Positions 17,666 to 26,177 of a stretch of 64,000 bases of DNA are shown piece after piece; the first letter of the stretch is position 1, and each line of letters opens with the position of its first letter. This DNA comes from Corynebacterium pseudodiphtheriticum DSM 44287 (GTDB lineage: Bacteria; Actinomycetota; Actinomycetes; Mycobacteriales; Mycobacteriaceae): assembly GCF_000688415.1 (NCBI RefSeq), contig NZ_JIAH01000012.1, positions 58,627 through 122,626 of the forward strand, given 5' to 3'. Position numbers and translations under genes: made by a program. The notes below the pieces were generated by a model. The model had not been told where the DNA came from and did not search any database. It was given only the letters and a program-made list of their open reading frames with translations.

Positions 17666-17906
17666 TCAGCCGTCTAGTGAATCCACCCAATCTGCATACC
17701 AATCCGGCCACATGATAGGCGAGGAAGATAATTGCTCTGAACGACCATCTGCATAAACAATTACAGAACCTACCCCCCTTGACTGCATTTTCACCTTTTG
17801 GAACTCTCTGCCTAAAAATGAACACATCATCAACATCGTCAGAAAACACTGCACCGTATTTATAATATTCATCCGCAATTTTCTGCGCATGCTGTTTATC
17901 CATCAT
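17666..17906 (-). pseudogene. Putative immunity protein gene, frameshifted
   Basis: Two overlapping frames join into one acidic protein. MDKQHAQKIADEYYKYGAVF-SDDVDDVFIF is in the first. REFQKVKMQSRGVGSVIVYA-DGRSEQLSSSPIMWPDWYADW-VDSLDG follows in the second. The shift falls near 17805-17820. Size (about 80 residues), acidity and position seven bases after the toxin fragment match an immunity gene for a polymorphic toxin. No named Imm family was recognised with certainty. Confidence 0.5.
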
Positions 17907-17913
17907 TTTGTGT

Positions 17914-18315
17914 TCACCTTTTCATTACATCAATTGCACCGTCGGTGAGTTCTTGATCGTCAGTGCGGACTAACCATAATTGGTGAGTTTTTGCCCCACT
18001 GGCATATGTTGCTGTGGGGACTATTTTACCTGGTTGCGCGTCGTAAAAAACGATTTTTCCGTTGACTTTCTCCCAGTTCCACATATGCCCACCACCGTCT
18101 TTCCAGTCAGCCGACGCTACACCGCGTGCACCTTCAGGGACCGCCCTATTCATCTGGTGAATAGTCGATTGGTTCCAGCTTTTCCCCCTAGTCTTTTTGA
18201 CTGCTCTCCAAAGTGGTCTGTATCTACCATCTGTCGTCTGGAAACTGATAGCGGTCGCTAGACCCGCATTGGTCCTGTCTGCATTGGCCGGTAGCGGGCT
18301 GCGCATAGGTTCCAT
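17914..18315 (-). pseudogene. Polymorphic toxin C-terminal fragment, papain-fold glutamine deamidase type
   Basis: A 133-residue fragment resembling the toxin glutamine deamidase / papain-fold toxin domain. It has the His motif GGGHMWNWEKVNGKIVFYD followed by the Asp-containing YDAQPGK. The upstream helix (TNAGLATAISFQ) occupies the place where these toxins carry the catalytic Cys, but there is no Cys anywhere in the fragment. No secretion or repeat region is attached: the reading frame begins immediately beside a CRISPR repeat. It looks like a displaced, probably inactive toxin tip, followed by its likely immunity gene. Confidence 0.55.
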
Positions 18316-18318
18316 CTC

Positions 18319-18456
18319 GGCTCATCCCCGCATGCGCGGGGAAAACATTTGCGATGTCGTAGATTACGGCCTATAATGGGGATCATCCCCGTATGCGCGG
18401 GGAAACAGATGATTGCTATAGCGATTAGCCACTCCATCTGGCTCATCCCCCTATGC
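18319..18456 (+). CRISPR. Remnant type I-E CRISPR array, three degenerate repeats and two spacers
   Basis: Repeats lie at 18319-18346 (intact, 28 bases with core CATCCCCGCATGCGCGGGG), 18380-18406 (three differences from the first, including loss of one A) and 18440-18456 (truncated after CTATGC). The two spacers (18347-18379 and 18407-18439) are 33 bases each, as expected for type I-E. The last repeat runs directly into the body of a cas2 gene. No cas3, cascade or cas1 genes are present, so the array is a non-functional relic. Confidence 0.85.
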
Positions 18457-18774
18457 CCAGCTGGGTTACGCGGTGACCTAACAAAATGGCTGACAGAGGT
18501 CAGCCCAGGGGTATTTGTCGGCACCCCATCAGCACGAATCCGTGAACTGTTGTGGGCAAGAACAGTGGAACTTTGCAAAGACGGGCGTGCTCTACTAGTA
18601 CAAGCAGCCAAGAATGAACAAGGAATGGAATTCCGTACTCACCGACATGATTGGGAGCCCACGGATTTCGATGGCCTCACCCTGTTTATGCGGCCTAAAA
18701 CCCGAAAGCCCGGACCCCGCCGAACCGGTTGGAGCAATGCCCGACGACAGCGACGTTCCTATAAGCAGCCTTAA
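18457..18774 (+). pseudogene. cas2: Type I-E cas2, 5' end lost and joined to a CRISPR repeat
   Basis: Translation from CCAGCTGGG gives PAGLRGDLTKWLTEVSPGVF-VGTPSARIRELLWARTVELC and later GMEFRTHRHDWEPTDFDGLT. These match Cas2 of type I-E (E. coli: [28 protein letters not shown], DLDGL). The first strand and its start codon are missing; the frame instead continues back through the truncated CRISPR repeat. Cas2 with Cas1 integrates spacers, but without Cas1 and an intact N-terminus this copy cannot work. The junction implies a deletion between a repeat and cas2. Confidence 0.8.
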
Positions 18775-18846
18775 CAAAAACGGACGCGCCGTCAGCAATC
18801 GACATTAAGTTCCCGCCTGCAGCATTTTGATGCAGATTTCTCGAAC

Positions 18847-20562
18847 CTAGTCCAGGATCTGCTCCCGCAGAATCGACATCGGGATCGAGCCATAGCTCAA
18901 CGCCTCCGCGTGGAACTGCGGCACGCTCATGCCCTGCGCCACGGCAGCATCGCGCAAATCCGACCACATGCGCTGACCCAACGCATACGACGGCGCCTGC
19001 CCCGGCCAACCCAGGTAGCGATCCAGCTCAAACGACAACGTGGCCTCATCCAACGCGCAATTATCACGCAAGAAGTTCTTGGCGTAGCACACATCCCAGT
19101 GGCCCGGACCATCCGGCACTTTCTTGCCCAGGTGCACGCCGATATCCAGCACCACACGGGCCGCACGCAGACGCTGCGCATCCAACATGCCCAGGCGGAA
19201 GCCCGGATCATCCATATAGCCCAACTTCGCCATCAGCTGTTCGGCATACAACGCCCAGCCCTCACCATGACCGGAGTTCCAGCAGGCCACACGACGCCAC
19301 AGGTTCAAGTTGTCCCGCTCCATCAGCGTCTGCCCCAACTGCAGGTGGTGGCCCGGCACGCCCTCGTGGTAGACCGTCGTCAATTCCTGCCAGGTGTGGA
19401 AGGTGGTGGTCTCCTTCGGCACCGACCACCACATGCGGCCCGGACGCGCGAAATCATCAGACGGTGGGGTGTAGAAAATACCACCAGTACCAGCCGGATC
19501 AATCTTGCACTCGATGGTGCGCACCGGCTCCGGAATATCAAACTCCGTGCCGTGCAACGCGGTAATTGCGGCGTCGGCCTTCTCCTGCATCCACTCAACC
19601 AACGCGTCGGTGCCACGCAAAAGGTACTTCGGATCCTGATTCAGCCGACGGAAAACCTCACGACAATCCGTCTCGTCGTCATAAATCTGCGCCGCAGTCT
19701 TGCGCTGCGCCTCGCTGATTTCTCGCAACTGCTCCAGGCCCCACTGGTAGGCCTCATCCAAATCCACGCTGTCGCCAACGAAAAGCCGCGAAAAACGCTC
19801 GTAGCGGTCACGGCCTACCCCATCACGGGAACTGGACTGCGGCACCACTTCCAGCGTCAACCAATCCGCAAACTCACCAAAAGCAGCCTTAGCGTCAACC
19901 ACTTCCTGGCTATGCGGGTCCAGGCCCAGCCCCTCCAACAGCGAGCCTGGCTGCGCCAGATCCTCACACTGGTTCACCACGGCATCCACCTGGCGATACT
20001 TCGGCGAGTGCCCATGCGCGCAGGCGTCCTTCAGCGATTCGCGGTAACCATCCAAGCTGTTGCGCACCAAGCTCAACCGCGAGCGCAGATTATCCAGATC
20101 CTCGGTGGACTCATTGGGCATGAACACCAAGGTGTCGCGGATGGTCTGTACTGGCGAAGCGATATTATTCAGCGCTGCCTCGGCCTCACCGGCATGGTGC
20201 AGGTCCAACTCCAACAGCAGCCGATCGCGCAACACATTCGCGGTGACGTAATCGACTTCGTCGAAATCGTCGTCGTCATCCGACTCATCGGTGGCTTCGT
20301 CGAGTGCGTTGACGTCCTCGATCATCTCACGGGTGCGATCAGCTACGGCCTCGTAATACTCCGGGGAGAAATCCTCCAGCTTGTCGTCGTAGCCCGCAAT
20401 GCCCCACGCGGTGGCTTCGGTGGGTGAAAGCTCTGCCAAGTCATAGACAAAATTCTCGCAGGAAGCATCCAGCAAGGACGGCGGACGCGGCTCGGTGCGG
20501 TCCTGGGTCCACTGCTGCCCGGCGCGGTTTTCGCGCACGTCTGCGGTCGATTCGCTACTCAT
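18847..20562 (-). CDS. DUF885 family protein, putative metallopeptidase
   Basis: A 571-residue cytoplasmic protein of the DUF885 family. It has the family motif TVYHEGVPGHHLQLGQ near residue 405, an HExxPGHH arrangement that suggests a zinc-dependent peptidase, and a downstream Glu-rich helix (HGEGWALYAEQLM). The start at 20562 (MSSESTADVREN) is chosen because the upstream in-frame extension is Cys-rich and unlike the family. No signal peptide is seen. The substrate is unknown. Confidence 0.82.
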   Translation of the reverse strand: MSSESTADVRENRAGQQWTQDRTEPRPPSLLDASCENFVYDLAELSPTEATAWGIAGYDDKLEDFSPEYYEAVADRTREMIEDVNALDEATDESDDDDDFDEVDYVTANVLRDRLLLELDLHHAGEAEAALNNIASPVQTIRDTLVFMPNESTEDLDNLRSRLSLVRNSLDGYRESLKDACAHGHSPKYRQVDAVVNQCEDLAQPGSLLEGLGLDPHSQEVVDAKAAFGEFADWLTLEVVPQSSSRDGVGRDRYERFSRLFVGDSVDLDEAYQWGLEQLREISEAQRKTAAQIYDDETDCREVFRRLNQDPKYLLRGTDALVEWMQEKADAAITALHGTEFDIPEPVRTIECKIDPAGTGGIFYTPPSDDFARPGRMWWSVPKETTTFHTWQELTTVYHEGVPGHHLQLGQTLMERDNLNLWRRVACWNSGHGEGWALYAEQLMAKLGYMDDPGFRLGMLDAQRLRAARVVLDIGVHLGKKVPDGPGHWDVCYAKNFLRDNCALDEATLSFELDRYLGWPGQAPSYALGQRMWSDLRDAAVAQGMSVPQFHAEALSYGSIPMSILREQILD

Positions 20563-20773
20563 AGCAGGTGAGTCTAAACCCATTTGCCTGTAAGTTTCCA
20601 CCCAGCCCGGTGTTAGTCGTCCCACCGTATACCGTCGGTTTCTACAACTGCCCCAGCAGTCACAGTAGTCACAGTAGTACCTGCTTGCCGACGTTTGCCC
20701 GGCTGCCACACACGCGGGTTTTTATGCAGGTCGTCGCCGGTACCGCCAGGGGTTCATAGTATTCTTAATAGCC

Positions 20774-22021
20774 ATGGAGGAACCAGGAACAGCGACTGGA
20801 AAAGCAGCTGCCCACAGCAACGGCACACCGCCAGAGTCTTTCCAGCACCCCCAGGCATTCGGCCAGCCCACCACCCCTGCTGCAAAATGCCTGTATGTAA
20901 TCCGCCAGAAGTCTGTGATTAGCCGGGCAGACCTGATTACCGCCACCGGTTTGTCTCAGCCGACGATCACACGCGCGATCACCACGTTGCTCAATGAAGG
21001 CTATGTGGTTGCTCGTGATGATCTCGCCCGTTCGCATGGCCGCGGTCGCCCAACGACACCGGTGGAGCTCGCGAAGCCGTTGTGGATGCTCGCCGGTATT
21101 GCGGTGGGCACGAAAGAAACTTTCCTGTCAGTGTTCGACATTCGCGGCCGTACCATCCGTGAGTCCACCATTGACACTCCCGTCGCCGAGCTGACCGAGA
21201 GCGACTTCATCCAGCACATCATGGCCGGGTTGCACCGTTTGGTCACCGGTTTGGAGCACACGTTGTTATCGGTGGGTGTGACCACCTCTGGCCAGGTCAG
21301 CCGCGACGGCGTGGTTAGCGCGCCAAACTTGGGCTGGGAGCAGGTCGACGTTGCTGCTTCCTTGCGTTATCAGTTCTCTGTGCCGGTTTCGGTGTCCTCG
21401 GCAGTGCCGGCGATCCTTGGTTCCGAGATGCAGGCTGGTGATTTGCTGGTTTCCGATGATTCCGAACGCACGTTGGTGCTGTTCGCCGACGACTCCATCG
21501 GCGCAGCCTATACCAACCCTTCCGGCGTACACCCCATCGACGTGTTACCGCCGATCAGCAACACAGAGTTGGATATTTCTGCCGAAGCCCCGGAAAAAAC
21601 CCTGATCACCCACTATATTCTGCAACAGATTGCAGGCCTTTCCCCGGCCACGGAAAGTGCTTCTTCTGCGCCAGCCGAGTACTCCCCGCAGACTCTTGCC
21701 GACGCCGTCGCCATCGCGGACTCGGACACCGCAGTGCGTAAAATCCTGGATGCCCGCGCCAGCACACTCGCGAAACTCACGGTGGATCTGGTGAAAGAGC
21801 ACAAGATTTCCACGGTGGTAGTGGCGGGCTCGGCCTTCGTGGATGATCCACTCGCTCCGAAGATCTTTGCCGCTACCGTCCGCGAGATCATGACTAAGGA
21901 GAAAGCCCCGAAGATGCGCATGGTGCCTACTCACGAAGAAGTCGTGCGCTCCATTACGCGTGCGGCGGCACTGGATCAGATGTTGCGTGAACCGCTGAAG
22001 CTGGTGCGCAGCGACGATTAG
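20774..22021 (+). CDS. ROK-family transcriptional regulator
   Basis: A 415-residue protein. An N-terminal winged helix at about residues 38-95 (SVISRADLITATGLSQPTIT) is followed by RGRPTTPVEL, the usual hinge of ROK repressors such as NagC/Mlc. A ROK sugar-kinase-like domain comes next (AGIAVGTKETFLSVFDIRGR, VGVTTSGQV). The kinase-type phosphate loop and zinc-binding cysteines are not evident, so it is a regulator, not a kinase. A leucine or sugar ligand cannot be read. It stands alone, divergent from DUF885. Confidence 0.82.
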   Translation: MEEPGTATGKAAAHSNGTPPESFQHPQAFGQPTTPAAKCLYVIRQKSVISRADLITATGLSQPTITRAITTLLNEGYVVARDDLARSHGRGRPTTPVELAKPLWMLAGIAVGTKETFLSVFDIRGRTIRESTIDTPVAELTESDFIQHIMAGLHRLVTGLEHTLLSVGVTTSGQVSRDGVVSAPNLGWEQVDVAASLRYQFSVPVSVSSAVPAILGSEMQAGDLLVSDDSERTLVLFADDSIGAAYTNPSGVHPIDVLPPISNTELDISAEAPEKTLITHYILQQIAGLSPATESASSAPAEYSPQTLADAVAIADSDTAVRKILDARASTLAKLTVDLVKEHKISTVVVAGSAFVDDPLAPKIFAATVREIMTKEKAPKMRMVPTHEEVVRSITRAAALDQMLREPLKLVRSDD

Positions 22022-22104
22022 TCGTACGTGGGTTCAACAGGCTGCGTGGGCTACACGAGCTCGCCGGGCTGCATGGGATCAGTGGGCTTAGTTGACTCAG
22101 TGGG

Positions 22105-22623
22105 CTAGCCGTTGAGTTCTTTGTGCGCGGCGGCGGTTTCCACATATTTTGCTGCGTGCGGGATGAATGCCTGAGATTCTTCGTCGGAAAGCTCACGACG
22201 CACCTTCGCTGGCACCCCAGCGGCCAAGACTTTATCCCCGATTTCCGCGCCTTCCAGCACCACCGCCCCAGCAGCAATCAGCGCGCCGGCACCAATCACT
22301 GAGCGCGAAAGCAACGCAGATTTCATGCCGATCAGCGTTCCATTGCCCACGTGCGCTCCATGCACGAGCGCCATGTGGCCGATGGTGACGTCGTCGCCAA
22401 GCACGCAATCGGCATCGGCGTCGACGTGCAACACCGAATTGTCTTGGATATTAGTGCGAGCGCCGACTTTGATGCGGTTGGAATCTGCGCGCAACACACA
22501 GCCATAAAACACAGAAGCCTGCGGACCAATTTCTACATCGCCGATCAAGGTGGCATTCGGGGCGATGAAAGCCGATTCGTGCACGCGCGGAGTTTTGCCA
22601 TTAAAAGGAAGGATCAAAGCCAT
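22105..22623 (-). CDS. Gamma-class carbonic anhydrase-like hexapeptide protein
   Basis: A 172-residue left-handed beta-helix protein of the YrdA/PaaY group. Hexapeptide repeats run through IGDVEIGPQASVFYGCVLRA to IGAGALIAAGAVVLEGAEIG. The zinc-ligand His pattern of gamma carbonic anhydrases is kept (SVLHVDADADC, TIGHMALVHGAHVG). Some relatives hydrate CO2; others (PaaY) are thioesterases. It is the end gene of a minus-strand run with the HAD-like protein. Confidence 0.82.
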   Translation of the reverse strand: MALILPFNGKTPRVHESAFIAPNATLIGDVEIGPQASVFYGCVLRADSNRIKVGARTNIQDNSVLHVDADADCVLGDDVTIGHMALVHGAHVGNGTLIGMKSALLSRSVIGAGALIAAGAVVLEGAEIGDKVLAAGVPAKVRRELSDEESQAFIPHAAKYVETAAAHKELNG

Positions 22624-22662
22624 GCCACCATGCTAATGCGATAGTGCTTGCCGACGGCATGT

Positions 22663-23283
22663 TTAACGTGAAACTTGGTCCACCAATTCACACAGTTGCC
22701 CGACGCCCAAATACAGCCGGGCGCACATCCCAAGCTCCGCCGCAGCAGCCAGATGGCCCTCGTTTGTGCTGATAAACATGGTCTCGCGCACGCTGCCCCC
22801 GATCGCGTCGGCAGCAACTTCCAACATGCGTTCGTCGGGAAGCGCCACCCCGATATCGCAGGAAAGCACCAGGGCATCGAGCTCTGCGAACTGCGGGTGC
22901 TGGCTGCGCAAGTTCTGCGCCTGGCTCAATGGACAATTAGCGGTGCCACCAACGGACATGCCGGCGTCCAGCAGGCTATCGATGCAGCCCCACACCTCGG
23001 TATCCAGATGATTAGACGGGTTGATATCGGCGGCAATGGCCTCGGCAATATCGCAATCGTCCAGGCCTACGCGGGCGATCATCTGCTGCCAAAACCGCTG
23101 ATCGCCCAGGTCACCGCTGAAATAGGCTGGGCGGAGACCGGCGAATACCTGCCAGAATTTCTGCGCTTGCTCCGAGGCCGCGTCATAGATACCTGCAGCC
23201 TGCAGCAATGCTCGGTCGCGCGCGTCACGCGGGGTACGCACCAGCGTGCCTGGCAAGTCCACCAGCAGTTTCATCTGTGCCAT
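22663..23283 (-). CDS. HAD-superfamily-like protein lacking most catalytic residues
   Basis: A 206-residue protein with a HAD-like layout. Motif I is DLPGTLV, keeping the first Asp but with Pro in place of the second. The usual Lys segment reads GVALPDERML and the acidic motif IV position reads FISTNEGHLAAAAELGM, without the Asp pair. It is probably not an active phosphatase. A -10-like TATACT lies 8 bases before the ATG at 23283, suggesting a leaderless transcript; ATG at 23274 is an alternative start. Confidence 0.7.
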   Translation of the reverse strand: MAQMKLLVDLPGTLVRTPRDARDRALLQAAGIYDAASEQAQKFWQVFAGLRPAYFSGDLGDQRFWQQMIARVGLDDCDIAEAIAADINPSNHLDTEVWGCIDSLLDAGMSVGGTANCPLSQAQNLRSQHPQFAELDALVLSCDIGVALPDERMLEVAADAIGGSVRETMFISTNEGHLAAAAELGMCARLYLGVGQLCELVDQVSR

Positions 23284-23329
23284 ACCCGCCCAGTATAGAG
23301 CGGGAAGAATCCACGCGCCGTGGGGTTGG

Positions 23330-23863
23330 CTAGTGCATGGTGTCTGGTCCTAGGTTCTGCGAGTGCTGATTCACCGGCGCCCACTGCACGCCTTGTTCGC
23401 TGCGCAGGCGGCGGTTCCACACCGGGTTGGCACCAGGCATAAACCAGATCAGCACCCCGGAGATCGCGGCAATCAGCGCCCCGCCGAGCACAGAATAATC
23501 GTGTGGGATCCACCAGAATCCGGCCATCGTCATCACGATGATCACCAGCCAAATCAATGGAATATAGAGGTTTAGATTCAGGCGACTGGCCGTGCGGTAT
23601 TCACTCCAATCTTCAGCCGGGAAGCGATTTCTGGCTTCGGAGCGAATACGACGGGCCGTCTTTTGCGATAGCGCCACGACAGCAAACAGCAGCAGAGCCA
23701 AGCCAACGCCAGCGATGAGCAATTCCCCGTTCACGCAGCCATAGATCAACACCATGCAAGCAACAACTAAGGTTAATCTTTCCACACCAGTGAGGGGTAA
23801 ACCATTAGTAGGATTCACATCCGGGTAAAGACTGCGAAAAGAGCTGGCAGTGGGGGCATTCAC
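23330..23863 (-). CDS. Membrane protein, unknown function
   Basis: A 177-residue protein with four predicted membrane helices (LTLVVACMVLIYGCV, LLIAGVGLALLLFAVVAL, YIPLIWLVIIVMTMAGFWW, LGGALIAAISGVLIWFM) and a basic cytoplasmic loop between helices 2 and 3. No family was recognised. It is divergent from htaA and shares the intergenic region that holds a DtxR-like site. Confidence 0.65.
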   Translation of the reverse strand: MNAPTASSFRSLYPDVNPTNGLPLTGVERLTLVVACMVLIYGCVNGELLIAGVGLALLLFAVVALSQKTARRIRSEARNRFPAEDWSEYRTASRLNLNLYIPLIWLVIIVMTMAGFWWIPHDYSVLGGALIAAISGVLIWFMPGANPVWNRRLRSEQGVQWAPVNQHSQNLGPDTMH

Positions 23864-23906
23864 GGGTTTTCTCCTGAATAAAATACAAAGACATGGCCAA
23901 TTGGCT

Positions 23907-23925
23907 TTAGCCTAGCCTATTATTT
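23907..23925. promoter_or_regulatory. Candidate DtxR/IdeR box upstream of htaA
   Basis: TTAGCCTAGCCTATTATTT matches 11 of 19 positions of the DtxR consensus (TTAGGTTAGGCTAACCTAA), almost all in the left and central part. It lies between the divergent membrane-protein gene and htaA. Iron-dependent repression of htaA by DtxR is known in C. diphtheriae; the site here is inferred. Confidence 0.45.
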
Positions 23926-24110
23926 CTTAGGTTTTCCAGGTATTCTACAGATGCACAAAATTCGGGAAGCTCTGCTAGAAGAATATCTGCAGGACAACCC
24001 CACATTTCACACAGTTTTACCGCCGCGTCTATTCACCACTGCCTGCGCGGAAATCCTGCCCGGAACCGCGCGGTACCTGAAAGACACCTGCATGAGTTTA
24101 GGAGTCCACA

Positions 24111-26069
24111 GTGTCTCAGCAGTCGACGTCTCGACTACGCACGCTTTCCCGCCGCGCTATAGCCAGTAGCTTTGCCTTATCTTTAGGCTCGCTCAGCGCG
24201 CTGGCTGTAGCATTCACCCCCACCGCTCATGCGGCAGAACAATGCAGTTTCAACTGGGGCATCAAGCAGTCCTACCGCAACTACATCCAGGGCCCAGTAG
24301 CGAAAGGCGGCTGGGGAGCAGACGGCATCGGTTTTAGCGGCAGCGAGACCGGCCCGGACGGTGCCTTCGTATTCTCCCCGAAAAAGACCGAGGCCAACGG
24401 CAACAGTGTCACCTTCAACTTCAACGGCACACTAAAGTTCAATGGCCACGGACACCACGGCAAAACTAATATCGACCTGCTGGATATGACGCTTTCAGAC
24501 TGGAAGGTTCGCGCCGAAGGCAACCGGGCAGACATCATCGTCGACTACGTTTCCTATGAATCCGACATGGTCGACACCAGCAAACGCGGCCCGCAAATCA
24601 CCGGCGACGACGTCGCCATCGCCACCATCAACCTGAACACCCCGGTCGAATCCGGCGCCAGTGAGGTCAACCTGGCCGGCACCACCAACCTGACCGCCGA
24701 AGGTCAAAAGCTGTTCTTGGCCTATGACGCAGGCCAAGAAATGGATCCGACCTCCGGGGCCATTAAAACCGATGGTAGCTGCGATTCCGGTGGTAATTCT
24801 GGTGGCTCAGGTTCCGGTGGCAACAAGCGCACGCTAAACACCATCAAGGGTAATTTCACTGGTTTCAACAAAGAAATCATGTCCATGCTGCAAGAATCCA
24901 ACGACACCCTGAACGCCTTCACCACGTTCATGGGCAACAGCCAGGCGTTCTTAGATGAATACGAGTCTTATCAGAAACGGTTCGGCGGTGGCTCTGGCAC
25001 CGGCGGCACGGGGAACAACAGTGGCGGTACGACTTCCGGTGGCAGCAGGTCGGGCGGCGGTAACTCGAATTCCGCTCAGTCTCAATCCGGTGGCGCTAGC
25101 GGCAACAGTGGCACCGGTAGTACCGGTGGCGGAACTACCTCTGGTGGTGGTGCCAACAATGCAGCTGGCGCTGGTGGAGGAACCGGCAACGTGGCTGGTG
25201 GCAACACGGGCGAAGCAGGCACAGGCGGTGCGGGCGAACAATGCCATGCCACCGGGGTCACCTCTTCCACCCTGGGTTGGGGTTTGAAGAAGTCTTTCCG
25301 CTCGTACATCACCGGTTCTATCGCCAAGGGATCCTGGACGCTGCAGGGTAGCGACTACGTCGACGGCCAGTACCGCTTCAGCGGTAACACCGGCAACGTA
25401 GATACTGGCGCGAAAACTGGCAGCATCCGGCACAACGGCGCGGTGCAATTCGATGGCCACCACGGCGTGCTGGATTTGAATGTCTCGAACCCAGAGGTCA
25501 CGTTCAACGGCAACTCCGGCAAACTGCTTGCCGACGTCCGCTCGTCCACCATGGAAGGCGAAAAACTCAACTTCGGCCGCGTAGCGGTCGCAGATCTGCA
25601 GTTCGACTCGCTCAATGTGGATGCCAACAAGGCCAGTGGTAAAGCTCGAGTGTTCCTGACCGATACCGGCGCAAAGGCCTTCGCCGGTTTCTACGAGCCC
25701 GGCCTGGAATTGGATCCGCTGAACTTTGATGCCCAGCTCGGCGGTGCGGGCGACTGCTCTGCAGCCGGAGGCGCTTCTGGTTCTGGCACCGCGGGCGGTG
25801 CCGCTGGTTCCGGCGGTGCTGGGGGCACCGGCAAGGTCGCTGGTGGCGGTGGCACCGGTGACGTCGCAGGCGGTGCTGATAATCCGCTGTCTGGGGAAGG
25901 CCAGACCACCGGCTACGAAAACGGTTCCGGAAACTTCAAAATTAAATCCGCTGGCGCCAACAACTCTGGCCTGGGCGAAAACCCAAGCACCTACATTCTG
26001 TTGTTCTTAGCCGGCTTGATCGTCGCTGGTGGTTCCATGAGCCACCTGGTCATGCGCAACCCGGCCTAA
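24111..26069 (+). CDS. htaA: Haemin-binding surface protein HtaA with two CR domains
   Basis: A 652-residue surface protein. It has a signal peptide (ends PTAHA, about residue 41) and a first conserved haem-binding CR domain at about 43-225. A Gly/Ser/Asn-rich spacer (about 225-375) precedes the second CR domain at about 376-550. The C-terminal membrane anchor is YILLFLAGLIVAGGSMSHLV. Haem-ligand residues of the family are visible: Tyr58 (SYRNYIQGP) with the His cluster at 113-116 (NGHGHHGK), and in repeat two SYITGSIAKG with FDGHHGVLDL. HtaA takes haem from haemoglobin and passes it to HmuT. GTG start with AGGAG six bases upstream. First gene of htaA-hmuTUV-htaB. Confidence 0.95.
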   Translation: MSQQSTSRLRTLSRRAIASSFALSLGSLSALAVAFTPTAHAAEQCSFNWGIKQSYRNYIQGPVAKGGWGADGIGFSGSETGPDGAFVFSPKKTEANGNSVTFNFNGTLKFNGHGHHGKTNIDLLDMTLSDWKVRAEGNRADIIVDYVSYESDMVDTSKRGPQITGDDVAIATINLNTPVESGASEVNLAGTTNLTAEGQKLFLAYDAGQEMDPTSGAIKTDGSCDSGGNSGGSGSGGNKRTLNTIKGNFTGFNKEIMSMLQESNDTLNAFTTFMGNSQAFLDEYESYQKRFGGGSGTGGTGNNSGGTTSGGSRSGGGNSNSAQSQSGGASGNSGTGSTGGGTTSGGGANNAAGAGGGTGNVAGGNTGEAGTGGAGEQCHATGVTSSTLGWGLKKSFRSYITGSIAKGSWTLQGSDYVDGQYRFSGNTGNVDTGAKTGSIRHNGAVQFDGHHGVLDLNVSNPEVTFNGNSGKLLADVRSSTMEGEKLNFGRVAVADLQFDSLNVDANKASGKARVFLTDTGAKAFAGFYEPGLELDPLNFDAQLGGAGDCSAAGGASGSGTAGGAAGSGGAGGTGKVAGGGGTGDVAGGADNPLSGEGQTTGYENGSGNFKIKSAGANNSGLGENPSTYILLFLAGLIVAGGSMSHLVMRNPA

Positions 26070-26177
26070 GCCCCTCCCCGCGTCTATCCCACGCCTGTCC
26101 TGTGACTATCGCACGACTGCGCAACAACTCCCAATGACTCCCCAAGCTCCCATACCGCACCCCGAAAGGATAAGCCC

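Noticed and set aside
18349..18411. Taking the plus-strand frame from 18349 as a genuine N-terminus of Cas2
   Set aside because: These codons are translated CRISPR repeat and spacer (for example IPVCAGK), not Cas2 sequence.
18319..18456. A working CRISPR array
   Set aside because: Only three repeats, two of them degenerate, no leader and no cas genes apart from a truncated cas2.
18910..20427. A 505-codon plus-strand frame
   Set aside because: Antisense of the DUF885 gene in high-GC DNA; the product is His/Arg/Gln-rich shadow sequence without motifs.
23951..24169. A 72-codon frame between the DtxR-like site and htaA, with TATTCT just before its ATG
   Set aside because: It overlaps the htaA start in another frame, has no ribosome site and no recognised similarity; the -10-like hexamer is too close to be convincing for leaderless translation.
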